From the NCBI GenBank assembly GCA_003554105.1, contig PWFQ01000042.1, positions 1 through 64,000 on the forward strand: a stretch of DNA of 64,000 bases. Reading direction: 5' to 3'. A program made the position numbers and the translations under genes. Positions within the stretch are counted from its first letter, which is position 1; each line of letters begins with the position of its first letter. The notes under the pieces are model-generated. The model searched no databases, was not told the origin of the DNA, and saw only the letters and a list, made by a program, of their open reading frames with translations. Positions 36,123 to 46,685 of this stretch are shown here, one piece after another. The stretch is from Clostridiaceae bacterium (GTDB taxonomy: Bacteria > Bacillota > Clostridia > Peptostreptococcales > T1SED10-28).

Positions 36123-36151
36123 AAAAAACAGCAGTAAGTGTTAACTGCTGT
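36123..36151 (-). terminator. Terminator/attenuator between scfA and scfB
   Basis: Minus strand hairpin ACAGCAGT-TAACACTT-ACTGCTGT followed by TTTTT, 16 bases after the scfA stop and about 22 bases before the scfB start. Partial read-through would give an excess of short scfA mRNA over maturase mRNA. Confidence 0.8.
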
Positions 36152-36166
36152 CCATTATGCTGATTG

Positions 36167-36316
36167 TTATCGATTAGGATTCTCGCAATCTTGGTTTCCA
36201 ACAGTACAAGAGGTTTTGCATGCAGATTGACAAGATGTTTGACACTCACCACATCCTGTGGTACCATCGCTGTTCTCATTGGTTCTACCTTTCACTAATG
36301 TCTTAATTAATGTCAT
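36167..36316 (-). CDS. scfA: SCIFF six-cysteine peptide precursor
   Basis: A 49-residue peptide with six cysteines in its C-terminal half (CGECQTSCQSACKTSC then TVGNQDC), the hallmark of SCIFF (six cysteines in forty-five residues), one of the most conserved peptides of Clostridia. The N-terminal leader starts MTLIKTLVKG. The start ATG at 36316 is preferred because AGGAG lies 7 bases upstream; the ATG at 36322 sits right on that site. The maturase scfB follows. The function of the mature thioether-crosslinked peptide remains unknown. It is too short for most gene finders. Confidence 0.95.
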   Translation of the reverse strand: MTLIKTLVKGRTNENSDGTTGCGECQTSCQSACKTSCTVGNQDCENPNR

Positions 36317-36349
36317 GGCCATGCTCCTTTCTTCTTTTATACCTAAATA

Positions 36350-36358
36350 ATTATATCA
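36350..36358 (-). promoter_or_regulatory. Candidate extended -10 promoter of scfA
   Basis: Minus strand TGATATAAT, an extended -10 element, lies about 34 bases ahead of the scfA start in the 98-base gap after tgt. No good -35 is seen at the normal distance. Strong scfA expression from its own start would fit the hairpin downstream. Confidence 0.5.
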
Positions 36359-36414
36359 TAATTTATCCATTAGAAAAACATGACAAGAGGGTTTTTCCGT
36401 TATCCACGGATGTT

Positions 36415-38591
<2,177 letters not shown>

Positions 38592-38614
38592 TAATCCGTA
38601 CTCACTCCTGTTTC

Positions 38615-39664
38615 CTAGAAGATTGTTTCCTGAAAACCTTCAGGTTTTTTAAATCCAAAATGCTCATAGGCTCTGGCAGATGCCATGCGCCCCCGCGGTG
38701 TTCTGTTAAGAAAACCCTGTTGCAACAAGAAAGGCTCATAAACATCCTCAATCGTTATTTTTTCTTCGCCAGTTGAAGCTGCAAGGGTATCAATCCCTAC
38801 AGGCCCTCCTCCGAAATTCTTTATAATCACTTCGATAATTTTCTGATCTACTTTATCCAATCCTAACTCATCAATTTCCAATAATTGAAGAGCATCTTCC
38901 GCTACCTTCCTGGTAATTTCTCCTTTTGCCTTCACTTCCGCAAAATCTCTGACTCGCTTAAGTAATCTGTTCGCAATTCTCGGTGTACCCCGGGACCGCG
39001 AAGCAATCTCTTCTGCCCCCTGTTGAACTATGGGTATGGAGAGTATTCCAGCAGATCGAGTTACAATCTTCTTTAATTCATCAATTGTATAGAGTTCAAG
39101 TTTGTTTATAATTCCGAATCGATCACGAAGAGGCGATGTCAGCAGTCCCGCTCTTGTCGTTGCACCAATTAATGTGAATCGGGTTAAGTCAAGACGAATA
39201 CTTTTTGCGCTAGATCCTTTGCCGATAATAATATCAATCGCATAGTCCTCCATGGCAGGATACAATATTTCTTCCACTGCACGGTTAAGTCTATGAATTT
39301 CATCAATAAATAGCACATCGCCCTCTCTTAAATTGGTGAGTATAGCAGCCAGATCCCCAGGGCGTTCTATCGCAGGGCCTGAAGTGACACGAATATTTGC
39401 AGACATCTCAGTGGCAATGATATTTGCTAAAGTGGTCTTTCCAAGACCGGGAGGACCATAAAGCAAAACATGGTCAAGCGATTCTTTCCGCATTTTACTG
39501 GCCTGCAGAAAAATTTCAAGCTTTTCCTTTGCTTTGCTTTGACCAATGTATTCTTCTAAATATTTAGGTCGAAGTCCATGGTCCATTTCATGATCTTCTT
39601 CTTTTTTCACTCCTGTAAGTAAACGGTCATCCAAATCAAAGTCCAAATCATTATTAAATTCCAC
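38615..39664 (-). CDS. ruvB: Holliday junction branch migration ATPase RuvB
   Basis: Hexameric AAA+ motor that drives branch migration with RuvA. The 349-residue protein has Walker [11 protein letters not shown] (about 70-79), Walker [10 protein letters not shown], sensor 1 LIGATTRAG and a C-terminal winged helix with FLNRTPRGR. The start appears to be GTG 39664 with GGAAGG close upstream; ATG further in the frame is less well placed. It lies 21 bases after ruvA. No LexA box is evident at this operon's promoter. Confidence 0.96.
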   Translation of the reverse strand: MEFNNDLDFDLDDRLLTGVKKEEDHEMDHGLRPKYLEEYIGQSKAKEKLEIFLQASKMRKESLDHVLLYGPPGLGKTTLANIIATEMSANIRVTSGPAIERPGDLAAILTNLREGDVLFIDEIHRLNRAVEEILYPAMEDYAIDIIIGKGSSAKSIRLDLTRFTLIGATTRAGLLTSPLRDRFGIINKLELYTIDELKKIVTRSAGILSIPIVQQGAEEIASRSRGTPRIANRLLKRVRDFAEVKAKGEITRKVAEDALQLLEIDELGLDKVDQKIIEVIIKNFGGGPVGIDTLAASTGEEKITIEDVYEPFLLQQGFLNRTPRGRMASARAYEHFGFKKPEGFQETIF

Positions 39665-39685
39665 TCGCCTTCCCCTCCACTCCTG

Positions 39686-40285
39686 CTATCTCATCAGCAC
39701 TTTTAATGCCTCTTTTATCTTCTGGTTCAGAGTTAACTCATTAACACCAATGATTTTTAACGCTTTTTCTCCTTCTTGTCGAGAGTATCCTAAAGAACTT
39801 AAAGCTTGTAAAACCTCCAAATCTTCATCCATGTCTTTATTCATATCGGTTGACAACTCGCCTTGGGATTGGTCCATTAACAGTCCTTGGGGAATCTTGT
39901 CTTTCAGCTCAACGATCATTCTTTCTGCTGTCTTTTTCCCAACTCCGGGTGCCTTAGAAATCATTGATACAGCTCCCTTCTGTATTAAGTTTGCCAACTC
40001 TTTGGGAGAATAGTGGGAGAGAATGCCACAGGCTACTTTAGAACCAATTTTTGAAACCGACCTCAACTGATGAAACATTGCAAGCTCTTCTTCTGTAGAA
40101 AACCCATAGAGAATAACCTCATCTTCCCGAAGATTCAGATGAGTAAACAAGGTTCCTTCATTTACACCTCTAAGTGACTCGAGGGTTTGTGCAGTAGTAT
40201 GAATTTTATATCCAATCCCGTGAACATCAACTGTTAAGCTGTTTAAATCCTTTTTTACAATTTCACCGCGCAAATAATCAAACAT
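39686..40285 (-). CDS. ruvA: Holliday junction DNA helicase subunit RuvA
   Basis: Tetrameric junction-binding partner of RuvB, 199 residues. The N-terminal OB domain (MFDYLRGEIVKKD...) is followed by helix-hairpin-helix motifs (VSKIGSKVACGILS and KAPGVGKKTAERMIVELKDK) and the C-terminal RuvB-binding domain after an acidic linker (about 140-199). ATG 40285 follows AAAGGGATG. It starts 12 bases after the fur-family gene, so repair genes are co-transcribed with a metal or redox regulator. Confidence 0.95.
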   Translation of the reverse strand: MFDYLRGEIVKKDLNSLTVDVHGIGYKIHTTAQTLESLRGVNEGTLFTHLNLREDEVILYGFSTEEELAMFHQLRSVSKIGSKVACGILSHYSPKELANLIQKGAVSMISKAPGVGKKTAERMIVELKDKIPQGLLMDQSQGELSTDMNKDMDEDLEVLQALSSLGYSRQEGEKALKIIGVNELTLNQKIKEALKVLMR

Positions 40286-40297
40286 AGGATCATCCCT

Positions 40298-40729
40298 TTA
40301 ATCATTATTTTCAGTGCATTCCTTACAATAACCCAGTATTTCCAATCGATGGTTGATTGGCTTAAATTGCAGTTCCTTTTCCAGTTGCTTTTCTATGGCA
40401 ATCACAGGACAGTTCTTAAAAACCTGTGTTTTACCGCAGGTCATGCAGACGACATGGTGATGATGCCCTTTTGTATGATTTAATTTGTATTGATCAACCT
40501 GACCTTCAAACGATAACTTTTTTATAATTCCCGCTTGGAGAAAAATTTCAAGGTTTCGATAGATCGTTGAAAGATCAATTGGCTTGTTGATTTCTTTCAA
40601 TCGTTTGTCAATTTTATCAGCAGAAAGCAAGTGATTTTCAGCCAAAACAAACTCTCGAAGAAGAGCTTTTCTCTGGCTGGTCAATTTATATCCTTTTAAT
40701 TTAAGCTCCTGTTCCGGTGAGTAAACCAT
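40298..40729 (-). CDS. Fur family metalloregulator
   Basis: Fur/Zur/PerR-type repressor of 143 residues. A winged helix occupies the N-terminal half (LTSQRKALLREFV, LSTIYRNLEIFLQAGII), and the C-terminal dimerisation half has KGHHHHVVCMTCGKTQVF and CKEC: two Cys-x2-Cys pairs for a structural zinc plus several histidines for the sensing site. Which metal or peroxide it senses cannot be decided. ATG 40729 follows AAGGAGCG. It heads the fur-ruvA-ruvB-queA-tgt operon, and its promoter overlaps an inverted repeat suited to autoregulation. Confidence 0.9.
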   Translation of the reverse strand: MVYSPEQELKLKGYKLTSQRKALLREFVLAENHLLSADKIDKRLKEINKPIDLSTIYRNLEIFLQAGIIKKLSFEGQVDQYKLNHTKGHHHHVVCMTCGKTQVFKNCPVIAIEKQLEKELQFKPINHRLEILGYCKECTENND

Positions 40730-40744
40730 ACTCTCTCGCTCCTT

Positions 40745-40802
40745 CGGAATAAATTCCGCATTTTATTCCTTTCATCATAAAACACCTATTCCCACCTGTC
40801 AA
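40745..40802 (-). promoter_or_regulatory. fur-family operon promoter with inverted repeats
   Basis: Minus strand TTGACA (40797-40802), 17-base spacer, TATGAT (40774-40779): near-ideal sigma-A promoter with start near 40767. The spacer holds GGAATAGGTG (40783-40792). Over and after the start site lie GGAATAAA/TTTATTCC (40746-40769) and the smaller palindrome CGGAATTTATTCCG (40745-40758), close to the ribosome binding site. A repressor bound here would block both RNA polymerase and perhaps translation. Confidence 0.75.
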
Positions 40803-40823
40803 GAAAGCCAATAAGTGTATGAC

Positions 40824-42125
40824 TCAACTAGTGGTTTTTTGTGGTTTCGGTGATAAGAAAGATGCAACACTTGCGAATAATGGGAAAAGAGCACTGATAA
40901 TTAATATTTCAGTGTACCCTCCGAAAAGATCAAAAGCAAATCCAAACGGTAAAGGGCCTGCTGCAGAACCGATGACCATGCCTGTCATAGTAAAACCTTT
41001 AATGCTTCCTAAATATTTGCGTCCAAAATAATTCGGCCAAATCATATTGTTGGTAATTGCAAAATAGCCATTTACTCCACCCCATAGAATTCCCAGGACA
41101 ACAATCATCACCCCTGAGGCTAAACTAAAATACTTCACTCCCAGAAAAACCATTGTAATAATGAAATATCCGATGAAAGTGAATGCTAATATTTTGTGGT
41201 CTTTAAGTCGATCTCCGACATAGCCGGCGATGAAATTATTCGCAAATTGAGAAACCGCATATATACTTAATGTAAAGGCGGCAATCATCGGAGCGTTTTC
41301 CAAAGGATACCCCAGATAGATCATGATTGAAGCTAAATGAAAGGTAAGACCGGTATTCAAAGCCGCTGGGACAGTTACACAAAACAGAAGCAGCCAGAAA
41401 GCTTTAGTTTTCATTGCCTCTTTTAATGTCCAAGCAACTTCTTCCTTTACGGGTTTCGGTATTGGATCATCAGGAAGTGTTATTTCTCCATCCATTTCCT
41501 GACCGATCTCTTCCGGTTTGTTTCTTATAAAAACAATAGCAATAGGAAGCATTATCACCAGCAATAAAATGCCCCAAACCTGCCATCCTGTTTGCCAACC
41601 ATAATCCCTGATGATTCGGGCATTAATTGGCGGAATAAAGAATGAACCTCCCACCATGCCGATCGCCATTAAACTCAGTGCTCTTCCCCGTTTATTATAA
41701 AACCATTGGGGAACCATTGTTGTAGACATTAATGTCATTGATCCCTGGCCTAAGAGTCGCACAAGAAAAAAACCAACCAATAGCATCCATGGAGCTTGTA
41801 CCTGCATCATCCAAAAACAGGCTAAGGAAAATATTACGATAATTGTCGGCATCATTTTCCGATGACCATATCGATCAACCATTCTTCCTACGAATGATAA
41901 AAGCAGCCCTGCGCATAAAGTCCCTAAGGAATAGAGACTTGAAACAAAGGAACGACTCCATCCAAATTCAGCCAGATAGGATTCGATGAAAATTGAGACC
42001 GAATAGGTTTGTCCGGGTCCAGAAAAAAACACTCCAAAAACCGATACGATTACAATGATCCAACCATAATAAAAAGGAATTTTTTTTGGAATTCCCAGGT
42101 TTATTTCTTGAGCTTCGTCTTTCAT
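40824..42125 (-). CDS. MFS transporter, oxalate/formate antiporter-like
   Basis: Major facilitator superfamily protein of 433 residues with twelve predicted transmembrane helices in two halves linked by a charged central loop (about 205-235, DGEITLPDDPIPKPVKEE). The N-terminal YGWIIVIVSVFGVFFSGPGQTYSVS and the GRMVDRYGHRKMMP loop fit the monocarboxylate/oxalate-formate (OFA) family. The likely substrate is a small organic anion; a precise one cannot be named. It stands alone between the tRNA-Sec unit and the fur operon. An ATG start at 42125 is clear, but the ribosome binding site GGAGAGA is only moderate. Confidence 0.85.
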   Translation of the reverse strand: MKDEAQEINLGIPKKIPFYYGWIIVIVSVFGVFFSGPGQTYSVSIFIESYLAEFGWSRSFVSSLYSLGTLCAGLLLSFVGRMVDRYGHRKMMPTIIVIFSLACFWMMQVQAPWMLLVGFFLVRLLGQGSMTLMSTTMVPQWFYNKRGRALSLMAIGMVGGSFFIPPINARIIRDYGWQTGWQVWGILLLVIMLPIAIVFIRNKPEEIGQEMDGEITLPDDPIPKPVKEEVAWTLKEAMKTKAFWLLLFCVTVPAALNTGLTFHLASIMIYLGYPLENAPMIAAFTLSIYAVSQFANNFIAGYVGDRLKDHKILAFTFIGYFIITMVFLGVKYFSLASGVMIVVLGILWGGVNGYFAITNNMIWPNYFGRKYLGSIKGFTMTGMVIGSAAGPLPFGFAFDLFGGYTEILIISALFPLFASVASFLSPKPQKTTS

Positions 42126-42304
42126 TCTATTCTCTCCGTTTCAGAAATATCTAAGAAAATCTTCCCATTCATTTCCATATAATTCTATAGTCGTTGTACC
42201 GGACTCTTTTACCGCACTACTTCGATTTTCTTAACTCTCTTGACAAAAATTATTATTCCTCATTCCAAACAGCTAAGCATATCAATTTTCATTGACCCAT
42301 ATTG

Positions 42305-42338
42305 AAAAAAGGTTATAACTCATAGGGTTATAACCTTT
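42305..42338 (-). terminator. Intrinsic terminator after tRNA-Sec
   Basis: Perfect 12-base stem AAAGGTTATAAC / GTTATAACCTTT with a 7-base loop and T-run on the minus strand, 12 bases after the CCA end of tRNA-Sec. Confidence 0.92.
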
Positions 42339-42350
42339 GTTCTTTATTAT

Positions 42351-42447
42351 TGGCGGGAGTACATAGGAATCGAACCTACCCAAGAGGCTACTAACCCCTC
42401 GTGCTGGTTTTGAAGACCAGAGGGCACACCAGTACCCATCTACTCCC
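42351..42447 (-). tRNA. selC: Selenocysteine tRNA (anticodon TCA)
   Basis: A 97-base tRNA with encoded CCA. The anticodon arm CTGGT-CTTCAAA-ACCAG exposes TCA, decoding UGA. Hallmarks of tRNA-Sec are present: an extended six-pair D stem (GGGTAC/GTGCCC) with a four-base loop, a long extra arm (GAGG...CCTC), and a GTAGG-TTCGATT-CCTAT T arm. The acceptor GGGAGTA/TACTCCC pairs over 7 bases; the eighth position seen in bacterial tRNA-Sec is G opposite G. It follows selB by about 110 bases and precedes a strong terminator, so it is probably processed from the selA-selB transcript. Confidence 0.97.
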
Positions 42448-42556
42448 GTGACACCTTAGTAATTATAGCATAACCAACACTAACTGACAATGCTTCTTCG
42501 AAAAACGAATTAATTAATCATATGCATTAACACTTTATTTTAATTGTCCTTTGTCA

Positions 42557-44458
42557 TTACTTAAGAAATCTTTGATCACCACTTCGTTTCGTTATACCTT
42601 CACTATCCATTTTTTCCAGCAAAGCCATAGCGATTTTCCGATTTGTTTGAATATGGTCGCGAAACTCTGCTATTGTTACTGATTCATGTTTTTTCAGATA
42701 GGATTTAACTTCTTCTTTTGCTTTATCGTAAAATTCTTTCAGGAAGTACACATCCTCGTTTAACCTCATTAATTGAGTGGTTGACAGCATATTAAACACT
42801 TTATCTGCCTCCTCTAATGAATAGGTTTCTCCAACTTCTTTTAAGATCTCACTTCTTCGTGGAGGGTTAAATGGCTCCCTATTAAGAATTGCAAGGATTA
42901 ATTCTTCAATGGCCTTCTGCTCTTCTGTCAACTTTATTTCAAATCCCGATAAAGCCACATATTGGTCTTCAATACGAAGAACATCCTCTTCCACCAAAAG
43001 ATGATAAAAATGATCATTTATGGTTGTGCTTTCCGATTTCTCAATTCTGCTTCTCAGCTCTTCCTTCATCATTCCTGGTTGAAGAGGGAAATTTTTGTGA
43101 AATTCATCAAGATAACCTTCAACCTTCTCTTTTAGTTGATTATAGTAACTTCGATGAATATAGCCAAGTTTACCTAGACTTATCACTCTTCCCTCTTTGA
43201 CAAAATTGGAAAGAATCGTTTGAATAACCTCTTTGTTTTCTGATAGACTCATGCTCAAAAATTCCAAAGAGACACAGTTTCTACTATGTTTTTCCACCAT
43301 TGTTTCCACCATAAAACCCAAATCCCCGGATTCTCTCAGTTGCAGCTCCTTTAAAACCACTTCATCAAAGCGCTTATGTTTTTGGGGGTAGGGATCAATC
43401 ACCTCAACCCCTCCGATCGTTTCCATAGGGGAATACAATCTCAAAACGATTTTGTCACCTTTTTTGATTGCAATCTCATTTTCAAGGCGAATTTGCACAT
43501 ATAGCTCTTCCTCAGCTTTTGCTTCCTCACGATCAAGTAAAGTAAGGCGGGCAATGGACTCATTTGAATCATTGTATACCCGGACCCTTGTTCGATTCTC
43601 CAAAATCCGCTTATAATTCTTCAATACTCTTAGTTTTCCGTCAATCATCATCGTTGTTTCCATCGATGCTTTAGCAGCCAGTACATTTCCTCTTTCAATT
43701 TCGTCTTTTTTAACATTTGAAAGATTAATCGCCACCCTTTGTCCGGAATAAGCAGTTTTTGAATCTTCTCCATAGGTTTGAATATTTCTTACTCTTACTT
43801 CCTGATGTTGAGGAAGTAGTTCGAGTTGATCATCAACACGAACTGTTCCTTCCAAAAGAGTACCTGTGATCACCGTACCAAATCCTTTGATTGTGAAAAC
43901 CCTGTCTATCGGAAGTCTTACGGGCTTTGTGTTTTTATCCTTCTTCACTTCGGTGGAAAGACGATCAATTTCTTTAATCAGGTCATCAATTCCATCTTTG
44001 TTGATAGAATCTACGGCAATGAGCTTCGACCCTTCCATAAAAGATCCCTTTACAGCTTCTTTTATATCTTCCAGAACCAATTCAAGGAACTCCTGGTCCA
44101 CCATCGATTTTTTAGTTACCACAATTACTCCTTTTTTTACATCAAGGAGCGATAGAATGTCTAAATGCTCGATTGTCTGAGGCATTACACCTTCGTCAGC
44201 AGCGACAACCAACATCACTACGTCCATACCGCCGACACCGGCCAGCATATGTTTTACAAATTTTTCATGACCCGGCACATCGATGATTCCAGCTCTTTTG
44301 TTGCTTGGTAAATCAAAATAACTGAACCCAAGTTCAATAGAAATTCCTCTCTTCTTCTCTTCTTTGAGACGATCAGTATCTCTATTGGTCAAAGCTTTTA
44401 TGAGAGTGGTTTTACCATGGTCAATATGACCTGCAGTACCAATAATTACATTTTCCAT
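42557..44458 (-). CDS. selB: Selenocysteine-specific elongation factor
   Basis: GTPase that brings Sec-tRNA to UGA codons marked by a SECIS hairpin. The 633-residue protein starts with an EF-Tu-like GTP domain (GTAGHIDHGKTTL, about 5-17; DVPGHEKF; no canonical long NKxD, with VTKKSMVD), two beta barrels, and a C-terminal run of winged helices (about 375-633) that bind SECIS RNA. ATG 44458 has AAGGAGG 5 bases upstream and lies 10 bases after the selA stop; the longer frame overlapping selA is rejected. Confidence 0.95.
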   Translation of the reverse strand: MENVIIGTAGHIDHGKTTLIKALTNRDTDRLKEEKKRGISIELGFSYFDLPSNKRAGIIDVPGHEKFVKHMLAGVGGMDVVMLVVAADEGVMPQTIEHLDILSLLDVKKGVIVVTKKSMVDQEFLELVLEDIKEAVKGSFMEGSKLIAVDSINKDGIDDLIKEIDRLSTEVKKDKNTKPVRLPIDRVFTIKGFGTVITGTLLEGTVRVDDQLELLPQHQEVRVRNIQTYGEDSKTAYSGQRVAINLSNVKKDEIERGNVLAAKASMETTMMIDGKLRVLKNYKRILENRTRVRVYNDSNESIARLTLLDREEAKAEEELYVQIRLENEIAIKKGDKIVLRLYSPMETIGGVEVIDPYPQKHKRFDEVVLKELQLRESGDLGFMVETMVEKHSRNCVSLEFLSMSLSENKEVIQTILSNFVKEGRVISLGKLGYIHRSYYNQLKEKVEGYLDEFHKNFPLQPGMMKEELRSRIEKSESTTINDHFYHLLVEEDVLRIEDQYVALSGFEIKLTEEQKAIEELILAILNREPFNPPRRSEILKEVGETYSLEEADKVFNMLSTTQLMRLNEDVYFLKEFYDKAKEEVKSYLKKHESVTIAEFRDHIQTNRKIAMALLEKMDSEGITKRSGDQRFLK

Positions 44459-44468
44459 CGAATCCTCC

Positions 44469-45884
44469 TTACCCGTTTCCATGCTTTTCAAGAACCTGTG
44501 TGAAATTTTCCATAATCAGCAGAAAATCCTCTTCTTTTATCGTTCGAACGTCCAAAAGCAGGGATTTATCCTTTATACGTGCGATAATCGGTACTTCCAG
44601 TTTCCTTAAACCTTCTTCAACTCGTGCAACTGAACTCTTAATAAATTCAATCACTACAACTTCCGTTTGCATACGTTCTAAGGGAAGGCTCCCTCCTCCG
44701 ACTTGAGATTCATCTTTTCTTGTGTGGATGACCATCTCTTCATTCCCTATGCGATCAAGTACAGACTTGAGCTTTTGAGCTTTTTTTTGAAGATCACCAT
44801 AGTTCATTGATAAGGCCTTAAGGCTTGGAATTGATTCTTCTATATGGTTGCCCTGAACATAATAAGAGAACACGATATCCAGTGCGGCAACAGTCATTTT
44901 GTCAATACGAAAAGCTCTGGTCAAAGGATTTTTTTTCATTTTATCGATCCACTCTTTTTTCCCTACAATAATTCCTGCTTGAGGCCCACCTAAAAGTTTA
45001 TCTCCACTAAAAGTAACAATGTCAGTCCCTGCAGCGACACTTTCCTGCACTGTCGGTTCATGGGAAAGACCATACTTCTCCAAATCGAGCAAGACACCGC
45101 TACCCAAATCTTCAATTACCGGTACATGGTTCTCTTTTCCTAAATTAACCAAAGTTTCAAGAGAAACATCCTGGGTAAAACCTAAAATCTTATAATTACT
45201 TGTATGCACTTTCAATAAAGCGCCGGTCTCTTCATTGATCTTGGATTCGTAATCTCTTTCATTTGTCTTATTCGTTGTACCGACTTCAACTAGTTTTGCA
45301 CCGCTTTGCTCCATTACATCAGGTATTCGGAAGGCACCTCCAATTTCCACAAGTTCTCCGCGGGAAACAATAACTTCTTTATCCTTTGCGACACTGCTTA
45401 GCACCAGCATCACCGCTGCAGCATTATTGTTAACGACAAGTTCATCTTCGCCTTTTGTTAGATATTTGATTTTTTCAACGAGGGGTTCATAACGACTTCC
45501 CCGTTTTCCAGTATCAAGATTAAGTTCAAGGTTGGAATAATTACTGAGAACTTCCCAAAATTTCTCTTTCATATTCTCTCCGAAAACAGCTCGGCCCAGA
45601 TTTGTGTGCAAAACTACTCCTGTGGCATTAATGACTCTTTTCAGGTTTTGTCCTGTGAATTGTTTGCTACGGCTTTCCAGTAAATTAATAAAATCCTCAT
45701 TGCTCATTGGTTTTGGTCCTTCGAAAGACTCATTCAATACCGATTTCCGATACTCCTCAATAAGTTCTCTCAATATATAAAGAACCAGATCTTTTGATGT
45801 ATGATTGATCAACTTTTGCACCCGTTCATGTAAAAGGAGCACATCAATTGATGGAATGCTTCTCAAGTACTGGTTTTTATTCAT
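44469..45884 (-). CDS. selA: L-seryl-tRNA(Sec) selenium transferase
   Basis: PLP enzyme converting Ser-tRNA-Sec to Sec-tRNA-Sec with selenophosphate. The 471-residue protein has the N-terminal tRNA-binding region (LRSIPSIDVLL), NATGVVLHTNLGRA, and the PLP lysine in FSGDKLLGGPQAG (about 290). The ATG at 45884 with GGGAG 8 bases upstream is preferred over the nominal 45911. It follows the comEA-like gene by 23 bases and precedes selB by 10. selD is not in the window. Confidence 0.96.
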   Translation of the reverse strand: MNKNQYLRSIPSIDVLLLHERVQKLINHTSKDLVLYILRELIEEYRKSVLNESFEGPKPMSNEDFINLLESRSKQFTGQNLKRVINATGVVLHTNLGRAVFGENMKEKFWEVLSNYSNLELNLDTGKRGSRYEPLVEKIKYLTKGEDELVVNNNAAAVMLVLSSVAKDKEVIVSRGELVEIGGAFRIPDVMEQSGAKLVEVGTTNKTNERDYESKINEETGALLKVHTSNYKILGFTQDVSLETLVNLGKENHVPVIEDLGSGVLLDLEKYGLSHEPTVQESVAAGTDIVTFSGDKLLGGPQAGIIVGKKEWIDKMKKNPLTRAFRIDKMTVAALDIVFSYYVQGNHIEESIPSLKALSMNYGDLQKKAQKLKSVLDRIGNEEMVIHTRKDESQVGGGSLPLERMQTEVVVIEFIKSSVARVEEGLRKLEVPIIARIKDKSLLLDVRTIKEEDFLLIMENFTQVLEKHGNG

Positions 45885-45907
45885 TCTTTCCACTCCCTCT
45901 GTAAAAT

Positions 45908-46558
45908 TCATTGATTAACTGTGATTCGATCTTTAATATTTTCAAAGGTTACCGGGCCAATTCCCGAAACCTTGGTAATCTCTTCTATGCTTGTAAAGAA
46001 ACCATTCGTCTCACGATATTGAATGATTCTTCTGCCGTAAGCATCACCGATTCCCGTTAATGTCATAAGCTCTTCCAAAGAAGCATGATTAATGTTAATT
46101 TTCCCGGATATTTCCCGCTCTTCCATCTCTCTTATCGGCAAAATGTTAGGATCCACTTCTTCTCCAATCATCGGTATATAAATAAATTCTTCGTCTTTCA
46201 CTAATTTTGCCAAATTTACCCTTTTCCGATCCGCCTCTTCTTTAAATCCTCCTGCGAGCTTGAGAACATCATTTACTCTGATTATTTTCTCATCAATATA
46301 ATAAATTCCTGGGTCTACGACTGCTCCTTCAATATGTACTGCTATAATTGACTTTTGATCTTCCACTAAAGAAGTTGGGTCTGTGGTTGGAAAAGAGCTG
46401 CCTTGAATCGTTCCGTTTTCTATTGGATTTTCCATTACAAATCCTGCGTTTTCAATCAAGTGGGAATTTTTGCGGTGACTAAGATAAGACAAACCTGCGA
46501 ATAGTACTAATACCAGAACAATCAAAACAATTTTCTGTTCCCTCTTCATACCTGTCAT
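45908..46558 (-). CDS. ComEA-like helix-hairpin-helix DNA-binding protein
   Basis: Membrane-anchored protein of 216 residues. A signal-anchor helix lies near the N-terminus (VLIVLVLVLFAGLSYL, about 9-24), followed by a linker, an SLBB-type beta domain (HIEGAVVDPGIYYI, about 75-145) and two helix-hairpin-helix motifs at the C-terminus (LTGIGDAYGRRII and VSGIGPVTFENI). This is the ComEA layout used for DNA binding in transformation, but no other competence genes are nearby. The start is set at ATG 46558 because AGGGAG precedes it and a strong promoter lies inside the longer reading frame. It heads the selA-selB-tRNA-Sec unit. Confidence 0.85.
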   Translation of the reverse strand: MTGMKREQKIVLIVLVLVLFAGLSYLSHRKNSHLIENAGFVMENPIENGTIQGSSFPTTDPTSLVEDQKSIIAVHIEGAVVDPGIYYIDEKIIRVNDVLKLAGGFKEEADRKRVNLAKLVKDEEFIYIPMIGEEVDPNILPIREMEEREISGKININHASLEELMTLTGIGDAYGRRIIQYRETNGFFTSIEEITKVSGIGPVTFENIKDRITVNQ

Positions 46559-46590
46559 ATCATTCTCCCTGCTTTCTATATATGGTTTAT

Positions 46591-46644
46591 TTATACAACT
46601 GTATAATTTAATCCCATTATATCGAAGGGTGAATGCGGGTTCAA
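46591..46644 (-). promoter_or_regulatory. Promoter of the comEA-selA-selB-selC unit with inverted repeat
   Basis: Minus strand TTGAAC (46639-46644), 17-base spacer, TATAAT (46616-46621): near-ideal sigma-A promoter, start near 46609. Directly downstream is the inverted repeat TTATAC-AGTT-GTATAA (46591-46606), suited to a repressor covering the first transcribed bases. Confidence 0.75.
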
Positions 46645-46685
46645 GATAAATATTCGTGCTTTTCAAAATACTTTTCATTTATACC

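Noticed and set aside
36398-36412. DnaA-box-like TTATCCACG upstream of scfA
   Set aside because: A single copy with one mismatch, no cluster and no dnaA or dnaN nearby.
46559-46678. Longer N-terminus of the ComEA-like protein
   Set aside because: A strong promoter lies inside it and the signal-anchor helix is properly placed only from ATG 46558.
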